From Planctomycetota bacterium (lineage in GTDB: Bacteria > Planctomycetota > UBA1135 > GCA-002686595), in assembly GCA_012959525.1 (NCBI GenBank), contig DUDB01000019.1, positions 62,001 to 126,000 on the forward strand: a stretch of 64,000 nt of DNA. The letters run 5' to 3'. The notes beneath the pieces are model-generated. The model did no database searches. It saw nothing but the letters and a program-made list of their open reading frames with translations, and was not told where the DNA came from. The position numbers were made by a program, and so were the translations under genes. Shown here piece after piece: positions 43,438 to 52,211 of this stretch; the stretch's first letter is position 1, and every line of letters starts with the position of its first letter.

Positions 43438-44499
43438 CTAGGCGCGATCAGGCGCCTGCTCGCGTACCTGCTTGACCACGGCACGCACGTCTTGGGCGTG
43501 CTCCTTGGAACACACCAGACTGGCACCCTCGGTGTGCACCACCACCAGGCCTTCCACTCCGATTAAGGCCGTCACGTGGCCATCCGGCCCGTGCACCACG
43601 TTGTTTGAAGCATTGACCGCAATCAGCTTCCCTTCACCGCTACAGCGGTTACCGGCGCCAGCGTCGGGCAATACGTCATCGAGCGCGGGCCAGGAGCCTA
43701 CGTCGCTCCAATGGAACTCCGCTCCCACGACCTTGCAGTCTTCCTCCTTTTCGAGGATCCCCACATCCACGGAGAGTGGGCTGAGGCCTTCCATGAACTC
43801 TTCAAGGCCTCCCTCGGCACAACCGAGGAGCCCGCGCCACAACTCAGGGGCATGTCGTTCGAGGGCCGCCTCGAAGGCCGAGGACGTCCACACGAAAATC
43901 CCACTGTTCCAGAAGAACTCACCACTGGCTAGGAGCTCTTGGGCCCTTGCCATGTCAGGCTTCTCAATGAACTGCCGTACGGTCCATATTTTTCCTTCGC
44001 CCACGCCCTCGATGGGCTCGCCCGTTTGAATGTAGCCGTACCCGGTGGCTGGAGAGGTCGCTGGGATACCCAACGTGACCAGGCCCCCTGATTGTGCAGC
44101 GTGGATGGCGGTACCCATGCTCTGCTGGAATGCATCCCGAGAGGAGATGATGTGATCGGCCGGTAGCACTATCTGTATCGCGTCGGGATCAATCTCGCGT
44201 ACTGCGATCTGAGCCAAGGCCAAGCAGGGCAGAGTGTTGCGACCCACCGGCTCAAGGATCAGGTTGTTCTCACCCAACTCGGGGATGCTTTCACGTACGA
44301 GGTCTGCGTGACGTTGCCCGCAAACCACCAGGATATTCTCGGGATCCACCAGTCCTTCTAGCCGCGACCAGGTTCCGCGCAGGAGAGAGTGTCCACCTTC
44401 CACCTTCAGGAATTGCTTGGGCAGACTCTCCCGGCTTGCAGGCCAAAAGCGCGTGCCCGAGCCTCCCGCCATGATCACCGCGAAGATCGTTTTCGCCAT
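43438..44499 (-). CDS. manC: Mannose-1-phosphate guanylyltransferase
   Basis: 353 residues. It makes GDP-mannose from mannose-1-phosphate and GTP, for polysaccharides or glycolipids. Nucleotide-binding start VIMAGGSGTRFWPASRE with PKQFL, then LPADHIISS, IEKPD (the second sugar-nucleotide motif) and EFFWNSGIFVW. No phosphomannose isomerase domain follows, so it is the single-function form. It lies 29 bases downstream of the large AsmA-like gene. The motif AEFHWSDVGSW is typical of the family. Confidence 0.94.
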   Translation of the reverse strand: MAKTIFAVIMAGGSGTRFWPASRESLPKQFLKVEGGHSLLRGTWSRLEGLVDPENILVVCGQRHADLVRESIPELGENNLILEPVGRNTLPCLALAQIAVREIDPDAIQIVLPADHIISSRDAFQQSMGTAIHAAQSGGLVTLGIPATSPATGYGYIQTGEPIEGVGEGKIWTVRQFIEKPDMARAQELLASGEFFWNSGIFVWTSSAFEAALERHAPELWRGLLGCAEGGLEEFMEGLSPLSVDVGILEKEEDCKVVGAEFHWSDVGSWPALDDVLPDAGAGNRCSGEGKLIAVNASNNVVHGPDGHVTALIGVEGLVVVHTEGASLVCSKEHAQDVRAVVKQVREQAPDRA

Positions 44500-44528
44500 G
44501 GGGGCATGCTACCCGCCCGGACCGCAAG

Positions 44529-47500
44529 TCAGAAGCGTCGTGGTCGCTTGCTGTAGGGGGGCAGGGGAAGTTTCTGTCCTTCCGCTGCTGGGGAGAAGAA
44601 CTGGGAGAACAGGCCCTTGACCGCTACTTCGGGCCGGTCGAGGTTCCCGAGTACGTTGATGCGCAGAAGGCTGCTCTGGATGAAGTAGAGCACGCGCGTG
44701 ATGGGGCCCAGGCGGTCCAGGAGGCTGTAGTTCACTTCTAAGCTGTGATCTAGGTTGCCTTTCATGTCCAGCGTACCTTTGCCCACCAGAGAGAGCAGGT
44801 CGCTCTTGAGCCGAATGTGGTTCATGTCGATCTTGCCCTGATTCACAGTGAAGCGCGCATCAAAGCGGGAGAAGATGGCGGCCGACTCGAATCCGAGCTG
44901 AGAGAACAGGACCTGAAATACGGGAATGGCCCAAAGTCCCGAGTCTGTGAGGCGGAATCGCCCCGCACCCCGGATGCCGTTCAAGTTCGAGAGGCGCCCG
45001 CGCAACTGTATGTCTGCGTTGATTTTCCCTCGGTTGGCAAAGTCGGAATTGAAGACCCCGCGCAATAGTTCGGAGACTTCCACGTCTTTCATCTCTCCCG
45101 CCAGAGAGAACGCATAGGGCTCGGCCAGATCCAATGAGAAGAAACCCGAGCGCGCCGATCCGGGGAGGGCTATGGAGCGTAGGCGTCCACCTTCAAAGCG
45201 CCCGTCCAAGGCCTCGATTGTCAGGCGTGGCTCGATGTACGTGACCTGCAAGTCCGTTTCGTTCAGCTTGCGTCCCGCCACTTCGCCGTCGAGGTCCCGC
45301 ACCTGAGCCGCTGCCCGGACACGGCCGTTCTCGTAGAACAGGTCTAGAGCGATGTCCTCTGCACGGTGCAGAACCACGGGCAATCCGAGCCGCACGGTGA
45401 CATCCCGCAGGGTCACGGGTCCCTTCAGGTGCATGCCAATCGTGGCGTCATCTTGGTGGGTAAGTTCGAGCTGCGTGTTGTCCAGCTGAATCTCGCCACT
45501 ACAACCCAGTTCGCCCAGCAGGGATTCGAGGGTTTGCGCGTCCAAGAAGTGCTGCAGGTGCTGTTCGTCTATGGGCAGGGATTGTGCCGAGAGTTGTGCC
45601 TTAAGCCATGTGCCCACAGATCCGGGCTTCAGGAGGACCTTGCTCAATTCCACCGGGGATCCAGCCAGCTCCGCTGTCAGGTAGTCAAACGTCCAGACTT
45701 CGCCCTTGTACTCGCCTCCGCCTTCCACCCGTTCCAAGATGGGAGCGTCCGGGGGCCCGATGCGCTTCAGGTGAGTAGAGACGCTCAGCTGTAGAGTTGG
45801 TGCGGACGGGTCGGTGGCCTCGGGTCCTGAGGGGGGCGGCAGAGCGAGTCGTGCGGAGAAGTCCAGGGTCCCTGCCTGTTCCAGTTCGGCTAGGGCCGAA
45901 GGGGCAGTCCCTTCGGGGCTGGGGCCCATGAATAGAGCCAGATTCTCTCGTACCTGGGAAGCCTCCAGATCCAATCCCGCACCCGAAACGACGACCTGTG
46001 CCGGGAGTGCCGGGCGCCCACCGGCGGATACGTACAAGGGCACACGGCTGCTTGTCAGGGGCACTTGGCCGAAGGCTGCAACGCGCCAAGCCACCTGCGC
46101 GGACGCAAGCGCATCGCTCCCTGCCGGACCACCCACGGCTGGCCAGCGGAGGTCGAGTGACGCCCGACCGGCGACGGCCTCCACCACTCCGTGGAGATCC
46201 GGAGGTTCGGCACGCAGAGGTTCTTCTCCCGAGTGGATCTCCAACCACGCCCTTGTCTGTGAATCGGAGGCCTGTACGGAATGCAGTTCCAGGTCCACGT
46301 GGCCTACCAGCCCCAAGGCGTCCAGATCGTCTGGCGATTGTCGACCTAGGCTCTCTCTCAACAGAGGGCCATTCAGGTCGACTCCGGAGGCTGCGACTTT
46401 CCACCAGACCATCGAGTTTTCCGGTGCGTTCTGGGACCGCCCCAGCACCCGCACGCCGTCTTCGCAACCCGCCAAATCTCCATGCAAGTCGACCGAGACC
46501 ACGCTGCCCCCGTCGCTCCGCCCGTCGATCAAGATGGCCAGGCTGCCCTGTGTTGCCTGCAGGCCGATGCCAATGACCTCGGGTGTGAGGTCGACTTCCT
46601 GCACGTCCACCAGGATGCCAGCCGAGAGCTTCTCCTGGCCTGTCTGTTTCAACAGCTCCAACTTGAGATCGAAGCGGCCGCCGTCCGGCTGAAATTCCTC
46701 GGCGAGTCGCTCGCACCCGTCGAGGCCCGAGAGTCCCCCGAGGGCGGCGCGAAGGTCGTCGTCGACGGCCAGGTCACTGGCGTGGATGCTCAAGTCAAAC
46801 TGCCGTGGCTGATGCTCTCCCTCTTGGCTTGCCGTGGCCATTCGCAGCGGCACCAGATGGCTCGAGCCATTGGCCCTCACCGGGCCCGAGGAGTGCCTAC
46901 CCTTCAGGCCGACAAGTGAGAGGCGCTCAGGCAGGGCCAGGTGGGGACCAACCAGATGCGTCACCAGGCCCTCGACCCCCGTGATGGCCAGAGGGAATCC
47001 GTAGTTGCGCTCTCCGCTGCCATCTTCGTTGAGGCCTCCCACGTAGGCGCAAGAGGCGTTGCCATCAGCCACCAGGGCCACGGCCCGCTCCAGGGTCTCA
47101 GGCCGGGTGGGGTCCCAGTCGGTGGGGGTGCGAAGGCCCACATAGGCCTCCAGCTTCCCGCCCAGGGCCAGGCTCTCCCACAGGTCTTCGACCCACTCTG
47201 CGGACCCGAGCAACTCCACCAGGTCCTCATCCAGGTGAGCGTCTTCCACGTGGGCGAACAGCTCCGCTAGGGCATCGGTTGTGCTTGCCCCTGCGAACCG
47301 AACCTGACCATCAATCTGGGTGTCTTTCCAACGGGCGCTCAGGTCTGCTCGACCTCTCCAGGCATCACGGTTCCAGAGGGATGGCTCGCGGTCAGGGGCG
47401 AAGCTCGCAGAACACACCGCACCGAGATCCACGAGCGTATGCGCGGGTCGATTGGCTAGCCAGGGCAGTCGCACCTCCCCGTCGCGCAGGACGGCGCGGA

Positions 47501-48326
47501 TGTCCAAGTGGGGCAGGGCCTCGCGGCCGAAAGCCCAGTGGCCGTCTGCGTCCAGATCGGCGCGACCCTGGGGGTACAGAGCGCGGACCCAATCGAAGGC
47601 GGGCAGTTCGGGCAGGAAGCCAGAGCCCAGAGGTAGGTCGCGGGCGGTGGAGCGAAAAACAAGGCGACCGTCAGTCTCCATCGAGCCTTCAAGGAGAAGT
47701 TCACCCTGATCACCTTCGAGTGCGGGGGCCATGCGTCCCACCAGATACGGGCGTCCCGAGGAGTCCTTTCGCAGTGAGGCGCGGACGACACCAAGTGGCA
47801 TGTCACCCCATTCCGGTGTTTCGATCTCCAGCTTCAAATCCTCGATAGCCAGAGCCGGAATGAGGGTCAAGTCCAAGGGCGTCGGGGCAGTAGGGGCGTC
47901 ACCGAGCGTGGCCTGTATGCCCCGGATCAGAGGTTCTGAGACGCGCATGTAGCCGTGGAGCGCCACGGCTTGCTCAAGAAATGGTCCCCTTGTCAGCGAC
48001 CAACCCAACCGCAGTTCGAGATCCTGAAGCGCGAACTCCTCGCGTTGCGCGACGTACGCCACGCGCCCGATGGTCATCGAACGGGCCGTCCAGTCGAGGG
48101 TGATAGCGCTGACCTCTACGTTTCCATCCGCTGCCCCCAGTTGGCTCTGGAGCGTACGTTCAACGAAACGCTCCAATCGTCCGTTGCTTGGGAGCCACAG
48201 GGCCGACCCCATCAGGATCCAGGCGGTCCAGCCCAGTCCGATCAACGTGCGTAGCCACAGGGGCCTGCGCGCCCTCGGCTCAGCAGGCGGCCCGGGTGTC
48301 ACTTGGGGTGGCGGTTGGGCGTCCAT
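44529..48326 (-). CDS. AsmA/TamB-like large envelope protein
   Basis: 1265 residues from the ATG at 48326; the earlier ATG at 48446 lies inside alr. A membrane segment near residues 26-48 (LRTLIGLGWTAWILMGSALW) is followed by more than a thousand residues of repeated beta strands, as in AsmA-like and YhdP-type proteins that bridge the periplasm to carry lipids. The C-terminal region has the family pattern GRLSNLNGIRGAGRFRLTDS, FDARFTVNQGKIDMNHIRLK and LLSLVGKGTLDMKGNLDHSL. A role in phospholipid or LPS transport to the outer membrane is inferred from this likeness. It begins 4 bases after alr and is followed by manC, so it is part of an envelope operon. Confidence 0.78.
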   Translation of the reverse strand: MDAQPPPQVTPGPPAEPRARRPLWLRTLIGLGWTAWILMGSALWLPSNGRLERFVERTLQSQLGAADGNVEVSAITLDWTARSMTIGRVAYVAQREEFALQDLELRLGWSLTRGPFLEQAVALHGYMRVSEPLIRGIQATLGDAPTAPTPLDLTLIPALAIEDLKLEIETPEWGDMPLGVVRASLRKDSSGRPYLVGRMAPALEGDQGELLLEGSMETDGRLVFRSTARDLPLGSGFLPELPAFDWVRALYPQGRADLDADGHWAFGREALPHLDIRAVLRDGEVRLPWLANRPAHTLVDLGAVCSASFAPDREPSLWNRDAWRGRADLSARWKDTQIDGQVRFAGASTTDALAELFAHVEDAHLDEDLVELLGSAEWVEDLWESLALGGKLEAYVGLRTPTDWDPTRPETLERAVALVADGNASCAYVGGLNEDGSGERNYGFPLAITGVEGLVTHLVGPHLALPERLSLVGLKGRHSSGPVRANGSSHLVPLRMATASQEGEHQPRQFDLSIHASDLAVDDDLRAALGGLSGLDGCERLAEEFQPDGGRFDLKLELLKQTGQEKLSAGILVDVQEVDLTPEVIGIGLQATQGSLAILIDGRSDGGSVVSVDLHGDLAGCEDGVRVLGRSQNAPENSMVWWKVAASGVDLNGPLLRESLGRQSPDDLDALGLVGHVDLELHSVQASDSQTRAWLEIHSGEEPLRAEPPDLHGVVEAVAGRASLDLRWPAVGGPAGSDALASAQVAWRVAAFGQVPLTSSRVPLYVSAGGRPALPAQVVVSGAGLDLEASQVRENLALFMGPSPEGTAPSALAELEQAGTLDFSARLALPPPSGPEATDPSAPTLQLSVSTHLKRIGPPDAPILERVEGGGEYKGEVWTFDYLTAELAGSPVELSKVLLKPGSVGTWLKAQLSAQSLPIDEQHLQHFLDAQTLESLLGELGCSGEIQLDNTQLELTHQDDATIGMHLKGPVTLRDVTVRLGLPVVLHRAEDIALDLFYENGRVRAAAQVRDLDGEVAGRKLNETDLQVTYIEPRLTIEALDGRFEGGRLRSIALPGSARSGFFSLDLAEPYAFSLAGEMKDVEVSELLRGVFNSDFANRGKINADIQLRGRLSNLNGIRGAGRFRLTDSGLWAIPVFQVLFSQLGFESAAIFSRFDARFTVNQGKIDMNHIRLKSDLLSLVGKGTLDMKGNLDHSLEVNYSLLDRLGPITRVLYFIQSSLLRINVLGNLDRPEVAVKGLFSQFFSPAAEGQKLPLPPYSKRPRRF

Positions 48327-48330
48327 GGGA

Positions 48331-49578
48331 TCAGGACGGAGAGGGAGTTTGGGCTCCTGATGCCGGAGCCAGGGAGCCAGGATGCACAGCCCCCTTGGTG
48401 TGCTCAAGGGGCGGATTCTGGGCCGGAAGGAAAGGCTCGGCTCCACCCACGAACACGCGCGGCAGGCGTCCCAGCGAGCAACTCAGCTCGTGGGGAATGG
48501 TGCCCAGGCTGTGGGCCAGATCCTCTAGGCGTAGCTCCTCCTCGCCGTCCTTGCCGAGCAGCGTGACCTCCTGTCCCACCCGAACGCCTTCGAGATGTCC
48601 CACATCCAGCGTGGTGTAGTCCATGGACAGGCGTCCGACCAGGGGTGCTCGACGCCCGGCGATGAGGGCGTCCCATCCATGCAAGTTGCGTGGCAGCCCA
48701 TGCCCGTAGCCGATGGGGAGGGTGGCGATGCGCGTGGGGCGTGGTGCGTGCCAGAGGGAGCCATAGCCCACCGGCGTGTCTGCCGGAACGTCCTTCAGGA
48801 AGACGATCCTGGAGCGCAAGCTCATGATCTGGTTCAGGCCACTGGGGGGCATCAGGTGTCGGGGCAATGCGCCGTATGCAGCGATGCCCACGCGGACCAT
48901 CTGCGACCCCGAACCTAGGCCATCGGAGACGCCGAGGTTCGTGAATAGGCCAGCGGAGTTCAGTGCATGAATCCATCCACATGGCAGGCCCTCTTTCCGG
49001 GCCTGTTCCACAAGGCCGCGGAAGAGAGCCATCTGTGCATGCGAGGATGGGCAGTGCCCACCCTCCGGAGCGGACAGGTGTGTCATCAGTCCTGCGAGCT
49101 GCAGGTGCGAGGCCTCGTGCACCTCCCGGAGCAGGTCGAGCGCCAAGGATGTGGAGATTCCCAGGCGGCCCATGCCCGTGTCCACATTCAGATGCACGTG
49201 GGCTTGTACTCCCATCATGCGGGCCAGCTCCTGCAGCGACCGACAGCGGTCCACCGCATGGACTCCCACGTGGATCTCGTGGCGCAGGCAGGCGGGCAAC
49301 TCCTCTTCCACCACGGTCCCCAGAATCAGAATGGGTGCCTGGATCCCGGCCCCGCGGAGTTCAAGGGCCTCCTGGGAGCTCCCCACCCCCAAGGCGCCGA
49401 TCCCGCACCGCAGTGCATGATGGGCAATGGCCACGGCACCGTGACCGTAGGCATCCTGTTTGACCACCAGCATGACCCGCACCCCGGGTCCGGCCCGTTG
49501 GCACACGGAACGCAGGTTCTGTGCCAGGGCATCGAGGTCGATTTCAGTCCATGCGCGAAAGCTGTCCATCGGTTGCAA
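48331..49578 (-). CDS. alr: Alanine racemase
   Basis: 415 residues (ATGs at 49578 and 49569). It interconverts L- and D-alanine for peptidoglycan. The PLP lysine is Lys40 in VVKQDAYGHG, with Gln in place of the usual Ala. The catalytic Tyr region is TPVGYGSLWHAP, and GRLSMDYTTLDVG is the second-domain signature. The last ~40 residues are a Pro/Ser-rich tail beyond the normal end at about 370. It heads the minus-strand unit with the AsmA-like gene, manC and ruvX. Presence of alr supports a peptidoglycan wall. Confidence 0.93.
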   Translation of the reverse strand: MQPMDSFRAWTEIDLDALAQNLRSVCQRAGPGVRVMLVVKQDAYGHGAVAIAHHALRCGIGALGVGSSQEALELRGAGIQAPILILGTVVEEELPACLRHEIHVGVHAVDRCRSLQELARMMGVQAHVHLNVDTGMGRLGISTSLALDLLREVHEASHLQLAGLMTHLSAPEGGHCPSSHAQMALFRGLVEQARKEGLPCGWIHALNSAGLFTNLGVSDGLGSGSQMVRVGIAAYGALPRHLMPPSGLNQIMSLRSRIVFLKDVPADTPVGYGSLWHAPRPTRIATLPIGYGHGLPRNLHGWDALIAGRRAPLVGRLSMDYTTLDVGHLEGVRVGQEVTLLGKDGEEELRLEDLAHSLGTIPHELSCSLGRLPRVFVGGAEPFLPAQNPPLEHTKGAVHPGSLAPASGAQTPSPS

Positions 49579-49665
49579 GATAGCGACCGGAGCGGGGTGA
49601 TCAAAGCAGCCTCCCAGTCTCGAAATTATCTCCGATCCAAAGCGGCCTCAACTCGCATCTGGGCG

Positions 49666-49671
49666 TTGACA
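49666..49671 (+). promoter_or_regulatory. Consensus -35 hexamer upstream of the histone-fold gene
   Basis: TTGACA, a perfect sigma-70 -35 box, 105 bases before the start codon. At 17-base spacing the -10 position reads CATCCT, a poor match, so the promoter is only suggested. Confidence 0.3.
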
Positions 49672-49724
49672 ATGCCCCCCAACGGGCGCATCCTCTGCGG
49701 CCCGATACGGACTTCACATTCCCG

Positions 49725-49741
49725 CCCCGACGCCGTCGGGG
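49725..49741 (+). other. Short GC hairpin in the leader of the histone-fold gene
   Basis: CCCCGAC (49725-49731) pairs with GTCGGGG (49735-49741) across a GCC loop, 35 bases before the ATG. It could influence translation of the histone-fold mRNA; no function is shown. Confidence 0.45.
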
Positions 49742-49776
49742 CACCACTGCCCACACTGGGCAAGGCAATCAACATC

Positions 49777-50013
49777 ATGGCCAAGAAGGCACGCAAGAAA
49801 GCTAAGAAGAAGGCAACCCGCAAGAAGGCCGGCAAGAAGAAGAAGGGCGGTGATCTGATCATCAGCAAGGCGCGCACCAAAGCCGCCGCTAGCCTCAACG
49901 TATCCAGCGATTTCTATGTTGCCCTGGACGAGTGTGTCCGCGCATGCATCGCCGCTGCCGAAGGTCGCGCCAACGCCAACAAGCGCAAGACGCTTCGTCC
50001 CCAAGACCTGTAG
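49777..50013 (+). CDS. Bacterial histone-fold protein with a lysine-rich N-terminal tail
   Basis: 78 residues from the ATG at 49777; the same frame runs further upstream (to 48967) but overlaps alr. Residues 3-23 are a basic tail, 15 of 21 being Lys or Arg. Residues ~28-78 have the layout of a histone fold: short helix 1 (IISKARTKAA), loop NVSS, long helix 2 (SDFYVALDECVRACIAAAEG), then loop 2 with the paired residues RKTLRPQDL. The RKT...D pattern is the conserved Arg-Thr and Asp of archaeal and DUF1931-type bacterial histones. Helix 3 is nearly absent, so the protein ends at the dimer core. It probably binds DNA and helps compact it. The tail could act like that of histone H1 or eukaryotic core histones. 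A stable hairpin lies downstream. Confidence 0.75.
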   Translation: MAKKARKKAKKKATRKKAGKKKKGGDLIISKARTKAAASLNVSSDFYVALDECVRACIAAAEGRANANKRKTLRPQDL

Positions 50014-50106
50014 GGACCATTCGGTAAGGCTCAGGCGGTCTCCGCCGGCCGCCGGGCCATCCAAGTTCTCGGAACAAGACTGTTCCCAAGGATTGAAGCC
50101 CGTTCG

Positions 50107-50145
50107 AGATGCCCCGCATTGCGCCCAGCGCAGTGCGGGGCATCT
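50107..50145. terminator. Very stable hairpin between histone-fold gene and tsaB
   Basis: A 12-base arm AGATGCCCCGCA (50107-50118) pairs perfectly with TGCGGGGCATCT (50134-50145). Inside, after a T-G wobble, TGCGC pairs with GCGCA around a CCA loop, giving an 18-pair stem. It lies between convergent genes and should end transcription from one or both sides. There is no T-run. Confidence 0.6.
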
Positions 50146-50180
50146 GTCGTAGAGGGGCGGCGTAAGAGAGTGGAAGGCCC

Positions 50181-50846
50181 CTATCGCTTGCGAACGTTGG
50201 CAGCGAATGGGCGCAGATAGAGAGGCTGAACTTCAGCAGGGTTGAGCGGGCCGGTCGCTTCGAGTCGAGCGATTCCCAAGGGCAGCAGGTGTTGAGCTCT
50301 AGGGCCCGTGCATGTGCGTAGAAGCGCGCGCTCGTCTTCACTGAGCTCCGCGGCGTTGGCACTGGCTTCATCGCACACGATGCAATCCGTCGCGGGTAGG
50401 GCAGCGCGCCAGTCGCTCGCATCACAGACCATGGGGGCAAGGAGTGTGCGAACCCCCTCCGCCGTGCGCTCGTACCGGGCGCCGTAGAGCTGGCGCGAGC
50501 GCGCGTCGAGCAGGACCGTCCCGCATTCGCCTTCCTTCAGGTGTGCCAGGGCGAGCGCTTCAAACGAGGGCAGCGCCTGCAGCTTGGCTCCAGATCCGCG
50601 AGTCAGTCCTAGCGCTGTTGCGATCCCGACTCGCAGGCCCGTGTAGCTACCCGGGCCGGTTCCAACGATCACGACCTTGATGGACGAGGCGCTCTCGTCG
50701 AGTTCAGCCAGCAGGGACTCCAGCGTCCCAAGGAGGTCGCTGGCGTGGCGTCGCCCCTCTTCCAGGGTGAGGGCCAGGGTCCTCTCCGCACTCCTCACCG
50801 CGATGGACGGTGGCCGGGAGGACGTCTCGAGGGCGACGATCGTCAT
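50181..50846 (-). CDS. tsaB: tRNA threonylcarbamoyladenosine biosynthesis protein TsaB
   Basis: 221 residues of the actin-like/ASKHA fold, without the zinc site of TsaD. It partners with TsaD and TsaE to make t6A37 in tRNA. The family motif GTGPGSYTGLRVGIA at residues ~62-76 is complete, and the start MTIVALETSSRPPSIAV is typical. Its start overlaps the glmM stop by 4 bases (ATGA), so it ends the ftsH-folP-cdaA/R-glmM-tsaB run. tsaD and tsaE are not in the window. Confidence 0.93.
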   Translation of the reverse strand: MTIVALETSSRPPSIAVRSAERTLALTLEEGRRHASDLLGTLESLLAELDESASSIKVVIVGTGPGSYTGLRVGIATALGLTRGSGAKLQALPSFEALALAHLKEGECGTVLLDARSRQLYGARYERTAEGVRTLLAPMVCDASDWRAALPATDCIVCDEASANAAELSEDERALLRTCTGPRAQHLLPLGIARLEATGPLNPAEVQPLYLRPFAANVRKR

Positions 50847-52210
50847 GGGGTCGACTGGCGCAGGGCGGCCTGGATGCAGTCCGCAAGTTCCTGGGCCTGA
50901 GCTTGGATCAGTTGCTCATCGGGCCCCTCCACCATGACGCGCGCTACGTTCTCGGTGCCCGAGTAGCGCAGCAGCACCCGACCTTCCTCTCCCAGTGCAT
51001 CCTCCACCGCTTGCACCGCCGCCATGACCTCCGGGAAGTCCGCGAGGACGGGTTTTGAGGCTACAGGGGTGTTGAGCAGGACCTGGGGGTAGGGCTTGTA
51101 CGGCGCTGCAAGCTCGGACAGGTCTTGGCCTGTCGTATGCATCACGCTCAGCACGCGCAAGGCCGTAAGCATGCCGTCCCCGATGAATCCATTCGCGCCA
51201 CCAAGAATGATGTGACCCGACTGCTCTCCCCCCAGTGCCAGATTGTGTTCACGCATGCCTTCCACCACGGCCCGGTCGCCTACCCCGACTTCGAGTACTC
51301 CCACACCGACCTCTTTCAGGGCCCGGTTCAGCCCACGGTTGCTCATGACTGTGGCAACGATGCGTTCATCGGCTGCTTGTCCAGACTGTGCGGCGTGTCG
51401 GCCGATGACCGTCATGATCCCGTCTCCGTGGACCAATTCTCCGCATTCGTCGGCCAAGATGCAGCGATCTCCGTCACCATCGAGGGCGATGCCCAGTTGC
51501 GCCTTGTGTTCACGCACCGCCGCTTGCATGGCTTCGGGATGTGTCGAGCCGCAGCCTTCGTTGATGTTGTCTCCGGTGGGAGAGCAAGCCAGCGCGTGCA
51601 CCTCTGCCCCCAGAGCGCGTAGCACCTCGGGAGCCACGTGGCTTCCACCTCCATGTGCGCAGTCCACCACGATGGACTTTCCCTTGAGGGATAGGTCTTC
51701 GCTTCGGACCAGGTATTCGAGGTAGGAAAGCTCCAGCTCGGAGTCGACTTCCAGGGTGGAGAACGTGGCTTCGTCGATCTCGGGCAGATGGGCAAGCCCC
51801 AGGTCTCCTCCCAGAAGCCGTTCCATGGCGGCCTGATCTTCATCCGTTGGCTTGCCGCCCCGGGCGCTGAACAGCTTGATTCCATTGTCTTCGGCCGGGT
51901 TGTGGGAAGCGCTGAGCATGCAGCCCAGCCCGAAATCGCCATTGCGCACAAGCCAGGCCAACCCGGGCGTGGTGATCATGCCCACGCTCCGAGTCTCTAT
52001 TCCCGCTTGGGCCAGACCTGCAGCCAGGGCTGCCTCCAGGAGGGGACCAGAGCGGCGACCGTCGTGACCGAGCAGGGCAGGGAGATGGGCCCCGTGGCTC
52101 ATCACCTCGCCCGCGGCTACGCCGACCGCGTGTACGGCTGTAGGGGCCAGCCAGCCGACACCGGCCAGACCACGGATCCCATCCGTTCCGAAGATCTCTC
52201 CCCCAGTCAA
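50843..52210 (-). CDS. glmM: Phosphoglucosamine mutase
   Basis: 455 residues. It converts glucosamine-6-phosphate to glucosamine-1-phosphate for UDP-GlcNAc. Signatures: FGTDGIRG at the start, LSASHNPAEDNGIK with the phospho-Ser at residue 102, the metal loop DGDGDRC, GEQSGH (sugar binding) and RYSGTEN (phosphate). The start is a TTG at 52210, one base after the CdaA-CdaR stop, with GGAGAAGAG upstream. The much longer frame to 52390 lies inside the previous gene and is rejected. Gene order cdaA-cdaR-glmM is conserved in Firmicutes, where GlmM also interacts with CdaA. Confidence 0.93.
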   Translation of the reverse strand: MTGGEIFGTDGIRGLAGVGWLAPTAVHAVGVAAGEVMSHGAHLPALLGHDGRRSGPLLEAALAAGLAQAGIETRSVGMITTPGLAWLVRNGDFGLGCMLSASHNPAEDNGIKLFSARGGKPTDEDQAAMERLLGGDLGLAHLPEIDEATFSTLEVDSELELSYLEYLVRSEDLSLKGKSIVVDCAHGGGSHVAPEVLRALGAEVHALACSPTGDNINEGCGSTHPEAMQAAVREHKAQLGIALDGDGDRCILADECGELVHGDGIMTVIGRHAAQSGQAADERIVATVMSNRGLNRALKEVGVGVLEVGVGDRAVVEGMREHNLALGGEQSGHIILGGANGFIGDGMLTALRVLSVMHTTGQDLSELAAPYKPYPQVLLNTPVASKPVLADFPEVMAAVQAVEDALGEEGRVLLRYSGTENVARVMVEGPDEQLIQAQAQELADCIQAALRQSTP

Positions 52211-52211
52211 T

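Noticed and set aside
48967-49776. In-frame extension of the histone-fold frame far upstream
   Set aside because: It runs antisense through alr, whose active-site motifs are intact; the ATG at 49777 begins exactly at the basic tail.
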